Shown here piece after piece: positions 35,601 to 50,600 of a stretch of 64,000 bases of DNA (positions are counted from its first letter, which is position 1; every line of letters begins with the position of its first letter). The notes beneath the pieces were generated by a model, which was not told the origin of the DNA, ran no database searches, and worked only from the letters and a program-made list of their open reading frames with translations. The position numbers were made by a program, and so were the translations under genes. This DNA comes from Cristatella mucedo (Eukaryota > Bryozoa > Phylactolaemata > Cristatellidae), in contig WPIO01000023.1 in assembly GCA_009760855.2 (NCBI GenBank), positions 4,303,501-4,367,500 of the forward strand. Reading direction: 5' to 3'.

Positions 35601-38600
35601 CATTCGGTAGCCAACAGACTTCGTCTCACGCAACTAAGAGAAAGTGGGAAGCATAGCAGAGTCAGGAGAGCAGTTGAGGTAGTGAGTAGCATGGAAGTAG
35701 CAGCTCAGGACAGCTGCAAAGGATGAGCTATAGTCGGCAGCAGGAGAGTAGTTGTCGTTGCGTAAGAATTGTGGAAGCGAGTTCCACAGTCTAGGACATG
35801 CAGAGCTAAAGCTTCTGTCGCCAACGGTCTTTAAGCGGAGGAATGGAACAGCTAATTTATTGTCCACACAGGACCTGAGGGCGCGAACAGGCTGAAACTG
35901 ATGCAGCAGTTCAGCTAGGTACGAAGGAGCCAAGCCATATATAGTAGTGAGCAAATGCCGAGAATGGCACCATCAGGTTTCTAGTTGTGCTGCAGTCTGC
36001 TGTTCCCAAAGTCCGACTTATCTTCTGTAAGTCTATGAAGTACTCATCTGCTCCGATGGGCATTGTGCTGCTATAAACGCTCTCCTTGCCTAGAGCACAG
36101 TACAGAATGTGGCAAAGTCTATCGCTATGTCTACACTTGGGGACCAACGACATGGAACGACAGCCCGACAGCTTTAAGCAACTACTTAACGATTGCATCA
36201 TTTGTGGAGGAAGGGCTGATGGCAGCAGTGGTATTATCTGCAACAACAAGTGAGAAAACAAGCTGCAGTTAAAGCTGTGCTCAAACCAGGAATGAACAGC
36301 TACTCGGCACCGTACAGCTACTATAGGCTGTCACTACGAATGCATAGTACCAGTGACACCGGTGTATAAAATTTGGTCACGGCATGCACTTTCACATGCA
36401 CACGTCTGCACTCAGAAAACGGCTGCCTTCACATCATGCATTTGCACAGACATACACTAATGCATGCACTCGTGCTTGCGTGGGTTCACTTGCACGTGTG
36501 TGCGTGTGTGTGTACAAGCGCATTCATATCTTCACATCGTAAGCTCAGACAAATATGCACACACATCCCGACTCTACTTATTGGAATGGAGCCTTGCAAA
36601 GATAGTTGGCTTCGGTGCCAAGGGCAGGATTCAATTTCCAAGATCAAAGAGACAAGTCTGTCCTTCGAAGAGGAAAAGAGAGCAAGGGTTCAACAGTGAG
36701 CACTATTCACGTTATACAAGTCCGACCGTTGCCAAACCTTATCTCTTTCATACTCAAGCACCAGACGTGTTCACACATATTACGATTTCCCACTCGGCAG
36801 CAAGTAATTGACTTGGCCACTTAATAATCAGTCGGCTCGCAGAAATAGATGTGAGGTCATGCAGAACTTGCCTTCTCGTAATCGTAGGTGCACAGCATGC
36901 CGAGAAGCACGTCCTTGATGTCACCGAACTTCCCGGTGCCGAGGGTAAAGAGGCTATCGATCTTGTTCATCAGGGCCGGGAGCGGAATGTAGCCCATCAT
37001 GCTATTCAGAACGTGCTTGCTCAGGTCTTTGAAGATCTCCGACAGAGGCTCATGCGATGGTACTGTCCGGTGCTCACCCAGAGGTGCCATCACGGCATCC
37101 AAGAGAGGGAACCAGAGCTCCTGCAGAACCAGAGGCGGCGTCAGCAGCCATTGGAGTGACAATACAAGTGTGCCCACACATATGGCACGGTAAGGCAGCA
37201 ACGGCCAATACACAGGAAATTCCCATTTCGAGGCTCAGCCGATGCATGCCCTTTTGGAGATTGGTATTCGATTGCATGTAATGTAATGTAATGTAATGTA
37301 TCTCCGTCAGTAACTCCACAAAGTCATAAAGACCATGTGGTTATTACGCAGGAGAGTTTTGTATAGCCCACTCACAGCCTAAGCGGCTTTCGGTACGCAT
37401 TCGGTAGCCAACAGACTTCGTCTCACGCAACAAAGAGAAAGTGGGATGCATAGCAGAGCCAGGAGAGCAGTTGAGGTAGTGAGTAGCATAGAAGTAGCAG
37501 TTCAGGAACGCTGAAAAAGATGTGCCATAGTCGGCAGTTGGAGAGTAGTTGTCGTTGTGGCACCATGCAGCCACTGTGACACATAGCCTGTCCAACGTGT
37601 CATCAGAACGAGCCAATTTCTGAAAATTGTGTAAGTGCTTATCTATGTCAAGCACTGAGCATAAGCACAGGCACAACCTTCAGGTGTCTACTGGGCATTG
37701 GTCGAGCTGCACGTAAGCAACACATATACTGAAATTGGTCTGTCTGGTCTGGTGTCGTATATATGCATGCAGGGATCAGGTTAGTATTTGGCTTTTGCTT
37801 AAGGTATAGGATTTTGTATGCACTGCATGCGTTCTCTTTACTTTAGATCTGCTTAGGCACATCCATTATTTTGCCTTTGTTCTAGCATGTCTTATTGTTT
37901 CCAAATATAATACCGGAGCTTCACCCGTCTGCAAAGACTCGTGCGCTGGTACTGGCTCGACCGCTGGTAGGGTTGATCACACTATTGATTATTCTGCTGT
38001 TGGTGCTGCTGTTACTGTTGTTGCTATTAATGCTCCTGCTTCTGCTCTTAATTATAACAACACATTTGTTGTAAAGCACCTTTAGAAAACTCGATCTCTT
38101 TCTAGGCACTTACAATATACTGCAAAGGAAGCCAGATTATGTTTAGTGGCAACGTGCACAGTGCCAACATGCAAATGTGGCTAGTGGTAACATGCACAGT
38201 ATCAGCATGCATAAGTATACAAAGGTCAAATCACAAGGACCTAGCAAATACTGAGAGAAACAGGTGCATTTCAGCTTCTTTTTAAATGCTGCCAAGTCAG
38301 GGGGTGTCGTGTCGTCAGTCAGGAAAGAGTTCCAATTTTTGGGAGCATACGAACTAAGGGCATAGTCTCCAAGCGATTTGAGGTTGGTTAGAGGTACAGC
38401 TAAACAGCTTAAGACAGAAGCGTGAATGGTACGCTGCCTAGCCTGATTGGGAAGTAGTTCCGATAGGTAGGTTGGAGCAAAAGAATAAAGGAACCTAAAA
38501 GTGAGTGACAAAACATTGCAGTCGATACATCACTTGATGGCAAGCCAGTGCAGGTCGAAGGAAAGTGGTGTAATGTGGCAACTAATACGCTTATGACAGA

Positions 38601-41600
38601 CAAGCCTAGCTGCAGAGTGCGATTTCAGCAACTGTAAGCACCTTATTGCACAGGCTGAAAGACCTCGCGTGAAGTGAGTTACAAAAATGTGACCGATTGT
38701 CACAAATATACAGACCAACATAGATATGATTTCCCTGTCTAAGCAGGCTCAAATTTTCGCAATATTATGGAATTGAAAGTAGATGTTTCTGCTACGTCTT
38801 CTGGTCTTGTTGTGGCTGCTACTACAGATGTTGCTGCTGAAGTTGCTGCTGCTGCTGCTGTAGCTACCGGGCACATACCACGCGCTCTTTTTCACCCATT
38901 TTGCTGGAATGCCTTTGGCAAAGCTCGACTGCTTTAATGAGCGCTGTCTGGAGCTGGCTCTTAGTCAGCATCAAGTCGTCGTAATACGCACTATTCCCTA
39001 CAACATTGGCCAAGCCCGCATTGTATGGGTGCAGGTCACACGAGACAGATCAAATAATGCATGCTGCTACTCAGGCTCGAACTCAGGCTGAATGAGCTCA
39101 GTCTCTGCTCAGAATTCAGGTAATAGCAGCCACCCTCAAACGAAAACCCATAGCTTGCACGACTCAAGTAGGCAATTGCGTGTGCATGCCAAGTAATAGT
39201 CGGACTACATGTGAACAACTGCAGGGCAACCGGGCCTGACTCGAGAGGGGCAGAGCAGCTGTGCAATTTCAGCCGGAAGCAGCGGCATCGTTTTAAGTTT
39301 CCGCACAGGGGCAAGCTTCCCCGAGTCCGTTACAGCCGTGACCAATAGTAATAATAATAATAATGCACTTGATAAAGCGCCCTCAGAGAACTCAATCTCT
39401 TCCTAGGCGCTTTACATTTGCACAAAGGCAGCTCCTGCAGCCGCTGTTGTGGGTCCGCACTGCGCCAAGGGTTAAAACTGTGCTGCAAGAAACCTAACGA
39501 CAGCAGCAACAGCTGCAGCAGACAGTGTTGTTACAAGAAGTGCGGATCGTGAGACCAGAGCAACGAGGTGGTGGCGAGTCTTTTTTCGAGTCCCCACGTT
39601 GGAAAACGCAGCACTACAGCAGCTGCCATCACACGAATCGCTGCAAATCAACCCGAGTGAGTGAAAACACAAGCGCCCATCGGCACGACCTGTCTGGCAA
39701 AGCACCGGTGCTGCATTGGTGGGGCTCTGAGCTCAACTGTCCGCATAGCCACGATGTGCAAATGGCAACAGTGGTGACACTTTAGCATAGGCTGCTAGCC
39801 AGCCGCGTGCATAGTTTAGTAGCTCGAGCAGCTTTGTCTAAGCAAAGGTCAGTGCACGACGATGGCGATCAGCTCTTCGTTATTCTTCTGTCTTTACCAG
39901 TTGCGCAGCTCGTGAGGGGGCCTCTTGCCAGCACTAGCTGGCTTGGCGGCTCAGCCTGAGCAGAGGCCGTGAAGGCACTGCAGGTCCTTTCCATTAAACT
40001 ATCACGACTATCACGACATCGGCCGCTCACATTCAGCCAAATATCTGGCATTCGTCTAAGATGCACATACGTATGAGGCCGCCGACTTGGCAGCGGCTTC
40101 GTACAATAGCACGATCTGTGAGCCACAAGTTGGTGCAGCGAACACCGAGCCTAGCATAATGCAATCCAGGCGTGCAGCCAACATAGCATTGCAGAAACAA
40201 TCGTCTCGGTTGCAACACACTTAGCAATGTTTCTATTACGTGCGGTGGTTCTCAGTTCGTCACCTGTCCGGTGCACTAAGTGCTATGCAGATGGGAGCCC
40301 TCTGATGGTCAACAAATAATTACACCATTTCGGGGCTGCATTATCCATGCATTTGTCGGCAGTGATAACCCCTACCCAGAGCTTTGTCGATCGAAGCACA
40401 ACCGGGCAGATCAACAAAGTTCACAGGTGGGGTCATAGAAAGCAGAGGGAATGGGACACAAGAAAACGTGTGACTGAGATCGGCCATCAATGAGGTGCAA
40501 GACTGATGAGCATACCTGATCTAGACAGCTGTGTTCGGCATCTGCCAACGTGCTTCTGCATGTCTTCATTTAGGCGCTACAACAGTAATTAAAGGAGTTC
40601 GCTGGAAGACAGAGCTCGACTTCACCGTAAGCTAGAGTAAAACAAAAAGTGAGTACACAAACAGTTTCTATGAGTAGTAACGTAGTCTCTTAAATGCTTG
40701 CATCTATATCAAGCAAAAATCCAACGAACGGCATTGCGATCTTTTTCAAATAGATGACACCACAGTGAAGGTGTTGCACGTACAGCTTCCTGCCGAAGCA
40801 GCAGCAGCAGCAGGTGGCACCTGCTGCTGCCCTCCGACACTCATCATTCTTTCATGTTCTCTCAAGCGTGCCTGCCTCGGGTCATATTTCTACTAGCAGC
40901 ATGCAGTCTGCTGCAGTGCCTACCACGGGTGGCCGGTGCATCCCTTTTCTCAGCATGTAACCACTTCAGTAGCCGATTGCCAAATTACAATCGTGCTATC
41001 ACAACAACATGGCTGCGAGAGGAAGCAGGCAGATAGCAGCTGCAGCTAAAGCGAAAAATTGTGGACTTAATAATAACAATAACAATAATAATAATGCACT
41101 TGATAAAGCGCCCTCAAATAACTCAATCTCTTCCTATGTGCTTTACATTTGCTGCAAAGGGAAACGCGATTGAATCGTGAGTAATATCATGCTTGATAAA
41201 CAACATGAACAACGTGGTTAGGGGTGACATGCACAGGGTAAGCATGCAAATGTGGTTAGTGGCAGCATGCACAGTGTCAGCACGCATAAGCACATGAAGG
41301 ACGGATCACAGAAACCAACTAAATGCTGTCCTAAATAGGTGATTTTAAGTTCTTTTTAAATGTGGTCAAGTCAAGGGATGTTCTGACGCAAGTCGGGAGT
41401 GAGTTCCAGGCTTTGGGAGCATACGAACTAAATGCACGGTCTCCAAAGGATTTGAGGTTTGTACGAGGTATAGGTAGACTGTTGGATTCCGAAAAGCAGG
41501 TGGTACGATGCTTGGCCTGATGGGGGAGTAGATCTGAGAGATAGCCTGGATAGGCTGATAGGCTGGAGCCAAAGAATGAAGTGACCTAAAAGTGAGCGAC

Positions 41601-44600
41601 AAAACCTTGAAATTGATCCACTGCTTTACTGGTAGCCAGTGCAGGTCGGCGAGAAGTGGTGTGATGTGGCAACTGCGACATTCACGACAGACAAGCCTAG
41701 CTGCAGAGTTTTGCATGAGCTGTAATCGCCTGATTGCACAGGCCGGTAGGCCAGCAAGCAGCTAGTTACAGAATTCTTCTCCTGCTGCTGCTAGATCAAT
41801 TATGTAAACAGCCATCTCACTTCGGGCTCGGCAAGGAAAAGCAAGCCTGCTTGCTATTCAATTCGACACTACCTTTAGGAAATATGCACATGAGAGGTCA
41901 AAAGAAAAGGCTCTCGTCCCAGGGAGAGATGGGACATTACAAATTCACCTTTCCTGAACTATCGCACAAGATCTGGTGCTCACCGAACAGCTGTAAAAAA
42001 TCGCACAGGCATGCTTCTTTACAGCATATGCAAAGTGCCTGGAAAGAAATTTAGTTTGCTGAAGGCGCTGTAAAAATGTATTATTATTAATTCCTGTTAT
42101 TGTCTCACAAATAAAAGTCATTCAGATGTCGTGTTAGCATGTCTGCAACGACCAAGGAGCTAGCCATCACGTCAGATCCCTTTCTAAGATTATGGACTGT
42201 CTACCACAGAAGCTTTCAAAAATTAAACTAGCTCCCTGGTTTCAACACCACCGTATTATTGCAATTCCATTTTGGCTGGGTTGCCGAATAAAGCTACTAG
42301 GCCACTGCACTGCAGTTGGTAATGAATATGGCTGCAAGGCCATGGGTAGAGTGTCTCTGCTTGTTTTGCTCGATCTTTCGGCAGCTTTTGACACCATCGA
42401 TCACAAAGTTCTTCTACAGCGCCTCTCATCTCGCCTGGGCATCACTGGCACTGCTCTGCAGTGGTTCAGGTCCTATCTCAGTGGGAGACTCCAGAGTGTT
42501 GACGTGAATGGACAAAGATCATCTGAAGTACCTCTAAAATATGGAGTACCTCAGGGCTCTGTGCTAGGTCCGGTCCTTTTCACCGTTTATACTCTCCCTC
42601 TCGCTGATGTGATTGCCAAGCACAATCTAGGCTTTCACTTCTATGCAGATGACACTCAGTTGTACCTTTGCTTTGATCCCTCCCAGCCTTCGAGCACCTC
42701 AAATTCTCTCAACTCACTTGCTGCATGCATCGATGACATCCGCACATGGATGGCAGCAAATTTTCTAAAACTAAACGATGACAAAACTAACTTACTAGTT
42801 ATGGGCAAACCCAGTGTGATTCAGAGATTGGAAAGGCTGTCTCTCAAAATTGGCTCTGCCAGCATATCTCCTGTCGAATCAGCTCAAAATCTAGGTGTCA
42901 TATTCCAAAGCGACCTCTCGTTAGACGACCATATCAGCTCCACAGTCAAATCTGCCTATTTTCAGCTTCATAACATTGCTAAAATTCGGGCTTGTTTAGA
43001 TAAGGATACCACGTCTAAGTTGGTCCATGCATTCGTGACATCTCGTCTCGACTTCTGCAACTCACTGCTTACTGGCCTACCAGCATGTGCGATCAGGCGA
43101 TTGCAGCTGGTGCAAAACTCTGCAGCTAGGCTTCTCTGTCGTGAGCGTCGAAGTTGCCACATTACTCCACTCCTCGCCGACCGGCACTGGCTACCAGTCA
43201 AGCAACTGATTGACTTCAAGGTTTTGTTGCTCACTTTTAGGTCACTTCATTCTTTGGCTCCAGCTTATCTCTCCGATATACTCCCCCATCAGGCCAAGCA
43301 TCGTACCACCTGCTTTTCGGAATCCAACAGTCTAGAAATACCTCGTACAAACCTTAAATCCTTTGGAGACCGTGCATTTAGTTCGTATGCTCCCAAAGCC
43401 TGGAACTCCCTCCCGACTTGCGTCAGAACATCCCCTGACCTGACCACATTTAAAAGGAACTTAAAACACACCTATTTTGGACAGCATTTAGTGGGTCCCT
43501 GTGATTCGTCCTTCCCGTGCTTATGCGTGCTGACACTGTGCATGCTGCCACTAACCACATTTGCATGCTGACCCAGTGCATGTCACCCCTAACCATGTTA
43601 TTCATTTTGTTTGTTTTTCAAGCATGATTTTACTTACCATTCAATTGCATTTCCCTTTGCAGCAGATGTAAAGCGCCTAGAAAGAGATTAAGTTCTCTGA
43701 GGATGCTTTATCAAATACATTATTATTACTATTAGGCAAGTTAAAAAAAACAGAGGCTCGACCAAGTGTCTCCTTTGCTTGACGAGCTTAGATGGCTTCC
43801 GGTTGATCGACGAATACAGAGTGAAGTTCTTATGCTGACCTACAAGGCCCGCCACAGCATGGCTCCTTCCTACCAAGCTGAACTGCTTCATCTGTTTCAG
43901 CCTCATCGTGTCCTCGGGTCCTCTATGGACAAAACATTAGCTGTTCCATTCCTCCGCTTAAAGACCGTTGGCAATGGAAGCTTCGCTCTGCAGGTCCTAG
44001 ACTGTGAAACTCACTGTGATAATTTTTATGCAACGACAACTGCTCTCCTGCTGCCGACTATGGCATATCATTTCCAGTCACCCTGAGCTGCTACTTCCAT
44101 GCTACTCACCACTTTAACCGCTCTCTTGACTCAGCTGTGCTTCCCACTTTCTGTTTGTTGCATAAGACAAAGCCTGTCGGCTTCCCCAATTGTACCGAAA
44201 GCTACTTTGGCTTTGAGTGCGCTATTCAAAACTCTCCTTCGTAGCACTCACACAGTCTTTGTGGATATGCAGACAAAGATTCATTACATTACATAGCACC
44301 AGCACACGTAAACACACAAAGGACCATGGACTAGACAAGTACAGTGACGATCAAAGGATTAGGCTTCAGTGGCTTCAGTAGTGACTTCACTTGGGAGTGA
44401 GTCTTCGGCTTTGGGAGCTTACGAACTAAATGCATGGTCTCAAAAGGATTTCAGGCTGGTTCGAGACACAGTTAAACGATTTGAGTCAGAAGAGCAATGC
44501 CTAGCCATGTTGAGGAGTACTCCGGATAGGTAGGCTGGAGCTAGAGAACGGACCTATAAGTGGAAAAACCTCTGAGTCGACACACTGCTTGATGGAGAGC

Positions 44601-47600
44601 TTTAGCATGTCGGTGAGAAGTGGTATAATATAGCAACTATGACGTCTGCAACAAACCAGCCTAGCTGCAGAGTTTTGCGCCAACTGTAAATGTCCTAATA
44701 CCGCAAGGCGAAAGGCACCAGCCAAGTATTTGAGATGCTGCTGCACTGCATCAAGTACAAGCTTATTATTGGAGAATCGAGCTGCCCTCTCTCATACCAC
44801 ACAGAGTAGTAAACTGAGCTGAACAGTATGAAAATAAGACATATTATCACACTCTAGTCAGTGCTGCAATAGCCAATTGCAACCAAACTTCGCCCAGATC
44901 AGCGGGAAAGGGTTTTCCAACTCCTTCTTGTGTAGGCAAATGACGATGCGGTTTTGCAATTCTGCTGAGCAGGTATGGTGAGGTTCACACTGACCACATA
45001 CCACTGACCACATGGTCGATTTATCAGCAGGCTGTTAATGATAGAGGTCCGTCACGTTAATGGTAAATGCCTAATAGAGCCTCTTAGGTGCCCCTTAACT
45101 AAATGCAGTGTGCATTAATTACAAAATGCCGATCATGTGCTTAGCTCAGCCACCATAATGAAGACCCAGCCAACTCCTGGAAGTGCCAATGTACCTGGAG
45201 AACGATCCGGAATGCACCCTTCAGATCTCCAGACTTCTCAAGCAGATACGACACTGCATCCAGCAACTGATATCTTTGACAGATCTGGAAGTAACATGGA
45301 TCGCTGAGATTAAAAAACGCTCTCAGCGATAGCATTGATTGAGATCATAGACAATGCTGAAGCAAGCTCACGTCAAGGGCCTCTGGAAGTCTGTAGCTGC
45401 TAGAAGACTTGAGAAAGCTTTCGACTCTTTTGGGCTCAACGAGGCACATTCTGTCTAGGTATAGCTCGGTGACGTCAGGTGCAATAATGACCGGCGCTGT
45501 TGACGAAGTGCTAGCATTGGTCGGCAAACTCGCTGCTTCTGCCTTCTTGGCTGCAACATTCTCACTGGTAGGAACAGTAAGAAGAACGAGAAGCTAGGAC
45601 ACGCAATCGGGTCTCGAAGCCAGATTGCAGCAACTGCCATATTAACCACTGCCATAATTTTAGAAATGTGGTAAGTATGCAACAATCAGTAAAACAAAAG
45701 TACACACACACTGTGCTATTTGTCTGGCCTCGAAAGAAGAATTAGCAGGCATTCGTGAAAAACAGCACGCAACGAGACAACGTATCAGCTGACACTAAAC
45801 GTGGATAGTGGACACACGTGATTGATGTTGACTTGTATAGGCCGAATCAAAGGCAAATGCTGCTTGCTTAAGGTGCGGGGATGCGAGAAAAGTAATTACA
45901 ACTCAATAAAAAAAATATGTTGCATAGAGCAATTAAATAGACAAGGGTATAGAAAGAGGAAATCATGGTCCTAAAGGCTTGTTTAGATGTGTGCATGCTC
46001 AATTGTCGGTATGTGCATGCAGCACAACAGCATTAGTATACAGACGATTTATGGAACCCCAGGTAGCTCAGTTGAATAAACAAATCTGCCTGCACGGGAA
46101 CAGGATGCATGGTCGATCTCGAATAGATTCGTACAGATACGTTGAGTTTTCTACATGATTCATGCACCCAAAAGCGAGGCAGACATAACGATAATGATTC
46201 CAGTCCTTACAATTGTTTGCTGTTTCTATACATTTGCTATGTTCTGACAGGCTAATATTTTAAAAACAGCAAACAACTACAGTCCTGCATAGTGCTACTA
46301 CAAATAACACATCTACGCAGCTCAAGAGTGACAACCTCCTTTGCAAACCTATTTTCCAACGGCTGGGTCTAAACAATTAACAGCACCAGTAGCTGTCAAC
46401 ACTGATGTACCCAAGACTGTCACTAGGATGAAGCCATACCTTGCCAAGGCCACCAAAAGGGGGCTGAAGCAGGTATGATGGAATGCTCGTGGGCTTCATG
46501 ACCACGTGCATGAGCATGCTGGCCGACTAAAACCGGACACGCCCCTTTCGGCACTGTCCAAGGGTGGTGCCTATTCAAAGAGTTACCCTAGGTAGGCTCA
46601 CTCTGCGTTTGATGCCAATTGAAGGCCACGGAAGCGTGGAATGTGGTTAGCAGTACTCCTTCCAGCAGGCTTGGCCGACTGCAGGTGCAGGTACTCTCTG
46701 GCTTGAGACATTTCTCCGCTGGCAATGGCAAAGCAAACCTATGCACCAGCGCTTGAACAGCACCAACACAGACGACAGATGCACTGGCTAGTCGTCCCTG
46801 CGAGGTTAGATGTCGCAGAAAGCCGAGTTATTAGACAAAAAACACCACGGTCGATCCTCCCAGGAGTCTAATTCGTTTCCTTTCCTTGCAACCTTGAAGC
46901 AGCATGAGTAGCACCGGCTTTGGGCCAGCACTTGCAAAGGTAATGGCTTGCCGCCTCCTCGTCGTATCTGGGATCATTCAGACAGTGGAAGGCTATCACT
47001 TGCGAGTTTTGCCGGCATAGCCCGGATAGACTCATACTGGCTACCCGTCAAGCAGCGTTACGACTTTGAGGTTCTGCCACTCACTTTGACATCCCTCCAT
47101 TCTCTTGCTCCGGCCTACCCATCCGAACTAATTCTCAATCAGGCCAGGCAGCACACGACCTACACTTCTGACTCAAGTCATTTAGCTGTGCATCTAAGCA
47201 ACCTCAAATCCTTTGCAGACCTTGGCCTTTGAAGGCCTTCAGTCCGCAAGCTCCCAAAGCCAGAAACTCACTCTCACTCACTCCCGACTGACGTCACGGC
47301 ACCCTCTGACCTGAAGACATTAAAAAGAAGCTAAAAACCCACCGGTTCCTCAAAACATTTGCTCCGTCCTTGTGAATCGCCATTTGTTTTGTGGGTTTTT
47401 GTGTGTGCTGCCAGTGCATTGCATCACTAACCAACAGGTATGCTTCCTCTCCAACTTATGTCGATTACCTAGAAAGAGACACAGTTGTCTTACACTGCTA
47501 CACAAATGTCTTATTATCCTTGCTATCTTTTATCATTGTTATCTTTATCGGTATCAATATCTAGAAAACTAGCTAAAAAACCTACCTGGTGGTGTCATGA

Positions 47601-50600
47601 GATTGTTAAGATACCTTCGGAGCAAAATGTGGCTGGATGCATACCAAGAAGGAATTTTAGGTGACAGGCTTATAACCAGGCCTTTTTACCTGCTGGCAAT
47701 AGGTTTTCGGAAGATTGGAGCCTGAAAGTGACAAACTCGCATGCTACTGCTGCTTACCTGACCGTTGGCAATACAGGCATTTAAGTCAGCCGATGTCATT
47801 GTGTAAGCCGACTTAAATGTCTAGAGTAAATGTAATTGTCGGTCTCTGGCTACCGAAAACTTTCCACCTAACAGACCTTGCAACTAGACCATTTCCTGCT
47901 AACATCTATGAATAGCTACCAACATTCAAAATATCACAAGACGTAGTTGAGATTATGTTCAGTTAAAATTAGAGGCATCCGTGTCCATATCAACAAACCA
48001 ACAGTGGCCAGGGTTCCAGCGAGTGTTAAGAAGAAGAGTAATGGCAAAACAAATAATCACTATGATTAAGTTAGCCAGCATGTTGGATGGCGGCTCAATC
48101 CCGGGTTTCTCTTTTTGACTGAAACTACCGTGCTGCTTCACTCATGTTCCTTGCTAACCAGCATATATGGGCGCCCTAAGTAGCATTCTTGACATACAAC
48201 TTTGGGCGATAATCGAAGCGTGTCAGGGCAGCGGTCTGCTTCATATTGCTAGGCACGGTCAGGCAGACAGTGGTTTGGTTAAACTCAAGGAACGCTTCAA
48301 AAAAGCTCATGCAAATCACACCAGCAAAGATTTGCTCATTCAAAAAATCAGCAGCCAAGAATATATATCAGATGCTGTTGTGCCATTCATGTCACATGTC
48401 CACAGGGCTAGCTACCTCATCAATATTGCGGCTCGTAAAAGCATTAGCATAAAAGTATCTGGATATTAGACTTGACTGTTTCAGTAAATCATTCATAAAT
48501 GAAATTTGCCTGCTCAGAAAATGAGGCCCAAGAGAGAAGTACGTTTAGCAATAGGGGGCTGATGAGAGAGTTGGCAACTATACAGTACGAAGTGAGCTAT
48601 GCCTCGGCAGGCCTTGTGGACAGGACTGGGAATTATCATTCCCTATGCTACCCTCCCGTAGGTTCAGCAGCTTTCTCCGGCAGTCGCTGTGACAATCAGT
48701 AGCAGGGCATGATGTAATCTGCACTCCGACCACCACACCGCTAGGTCAAGGAAAGTACAGAGCACACACCCCTGCATATTAGCCCCAGGGTTAAGGTTCT
48801 TGCTCTCCCCGATCCAGGTCGTAGAATCGAGTCCTGAACTGGGCAATCCTTTATTGCCTAATTCGGTGGTGATAGTCGTTAAGGCTCTTCTGCTGCTACA
48901 TTAATGAGGCTTTTGAATCAGCTAGCCTTTTTTGAATGAGCAACAGAAGTGGCATGCTCTGCAATTGCAGGCCAGCCGATTGCCCCATTTTCAGCAGGTA
49001 GGAAGGCCAGCTGGGCAGCTAGTACAACTGATCCTAGACCCCGGATGCTTTTGGTTCGTATGACTGCATGGCCGAGGGTGCCCGTTGAGGCACAGGGGGC
49101 CTGACTCCACGGGACTGGCAGTGCTTGCCACAATCATGAGACATTTTTATAAAGAGAATCGATTCCTCACCGCAAGCGGTGGTCGTAAGCACTTAATGAA
49201 GGCAAGATGCAACTCAATCAAAAAATGGTGATCCCTTTGAACACAGCTGTGCCAGGCACAGAGTGGCCAGCGTGGCACGGCAGACTGATAAGATCCTGAC
49301 GTTGCTTGCTGAGTGAGGACAACACTCACCAGGTCGGACCGTTAGGCAGCCAACAGGGTTGATATTTAAAAAGTAAATATCCTGTAGGTGCTGGTGGTCG
49401 AGACAAGATTTGGCCATCTCTGCAAGGGAGCGACTCGGCAGTGAAGCGCTGAAGGTGCGGGCCAATTTGGCCTTCTTTAGGAGAGTTCTCTTGCAACTCA
49501 GTACGAAGCAGTGGAAACCTGGAAAGCCCCTCCCCCAAAAGAAAAACTTGGACGTGGCACACCCAATCGGTAGCACCCAATCGCCTGCACCTCCTCTCCG
49601 ACCCACCTAGCCACCGTCCTATCCCCTATCTGAAGGCCAAACCTTGGAATGATGCAGCCGTCGACTAGCTGCCCCCCTCAAATGCGTTACTAGCCCCATC
49701 CTCCTGCTCTGAAGACAGAACTCGAAGCAGTGTGCCAAAGATGCTGCCGACACTTGCCAGCCTCCGTGGCCCCAGACAATTTGTGTTCGTTCATCAATCG
49801 ACCCAGTGCATTGCGAATATGCTCGACAAAGAATCGGTTCATCTATTGAAGTTTTGTCAAGCAAAAAGATTTGATCCAATTGTGAACATGTTCACAGAAC
49901 TCATGTGGCTTTTTACTTTAAAGTTTCATTTGCCTTAAAAGGGTCTCAGTGCTCCTCCCAGTAATGTCTGTGTGGACAGTTGTGAGGCACCGTGGCCTTG
50001 TTTTTGGCCTCAAAGGGCAACAGCCAAAAGACTTAAAAAGCCCGTTGACCGAACTGCCATTGGCTAAAAAAAATTACAGGCTATGTTCAACTTTTCACAG
50101 GAAGTTCACACTTCTGTACTATGCTACCTTCAGGCTAGTGGGTGCTAGCAAACCATTTTTCTCCAAGCCCCAGCATTGCCTTTACTAAGGTGGTTGGCAC
50201 CTCTTATAAGACCCTCAAGTCTTAGTCCAATGATATGCCCTGGTCGAGGAAGCACCGGAAGCCACACCCCTTGGTTACCGATCGAGCTCCCCTTGGTTAC
50301 CGATCGAGCTCCCCTTGCAGGTGAAATCTTTAGCTACTCCATGTCGGGCTCATCGAAAGGTCGAATGTACGCTACGCGGTGGGCTGTTGGATTGTAATTG
50401 TCAGCATCACACCAGCATTACTATATTGACTCAACGAAGGCTTCCAAGTGGTCTCACTAGATACACGGAGGCAAGGAGAACAGCAGCAGCCACACTATCT
50501 GTGTCCGCTGAAGCAATGGGACAAAGCAAAGGCCGCAGCAAAAGCCTGGCCAGTGGCGATATCAAAATTACGCGCTAGGAAAACGCCTGCTTTTCGGCAT

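Noticed and set aside
44890-44975. Minus-strand segment [18 protein letters not shown] considered as a VPS8 exon
   Set aside because: No acceptor gives this frame in the required phase and no donor follows; the exon at 40516-40576 fits phase and sequence instead.
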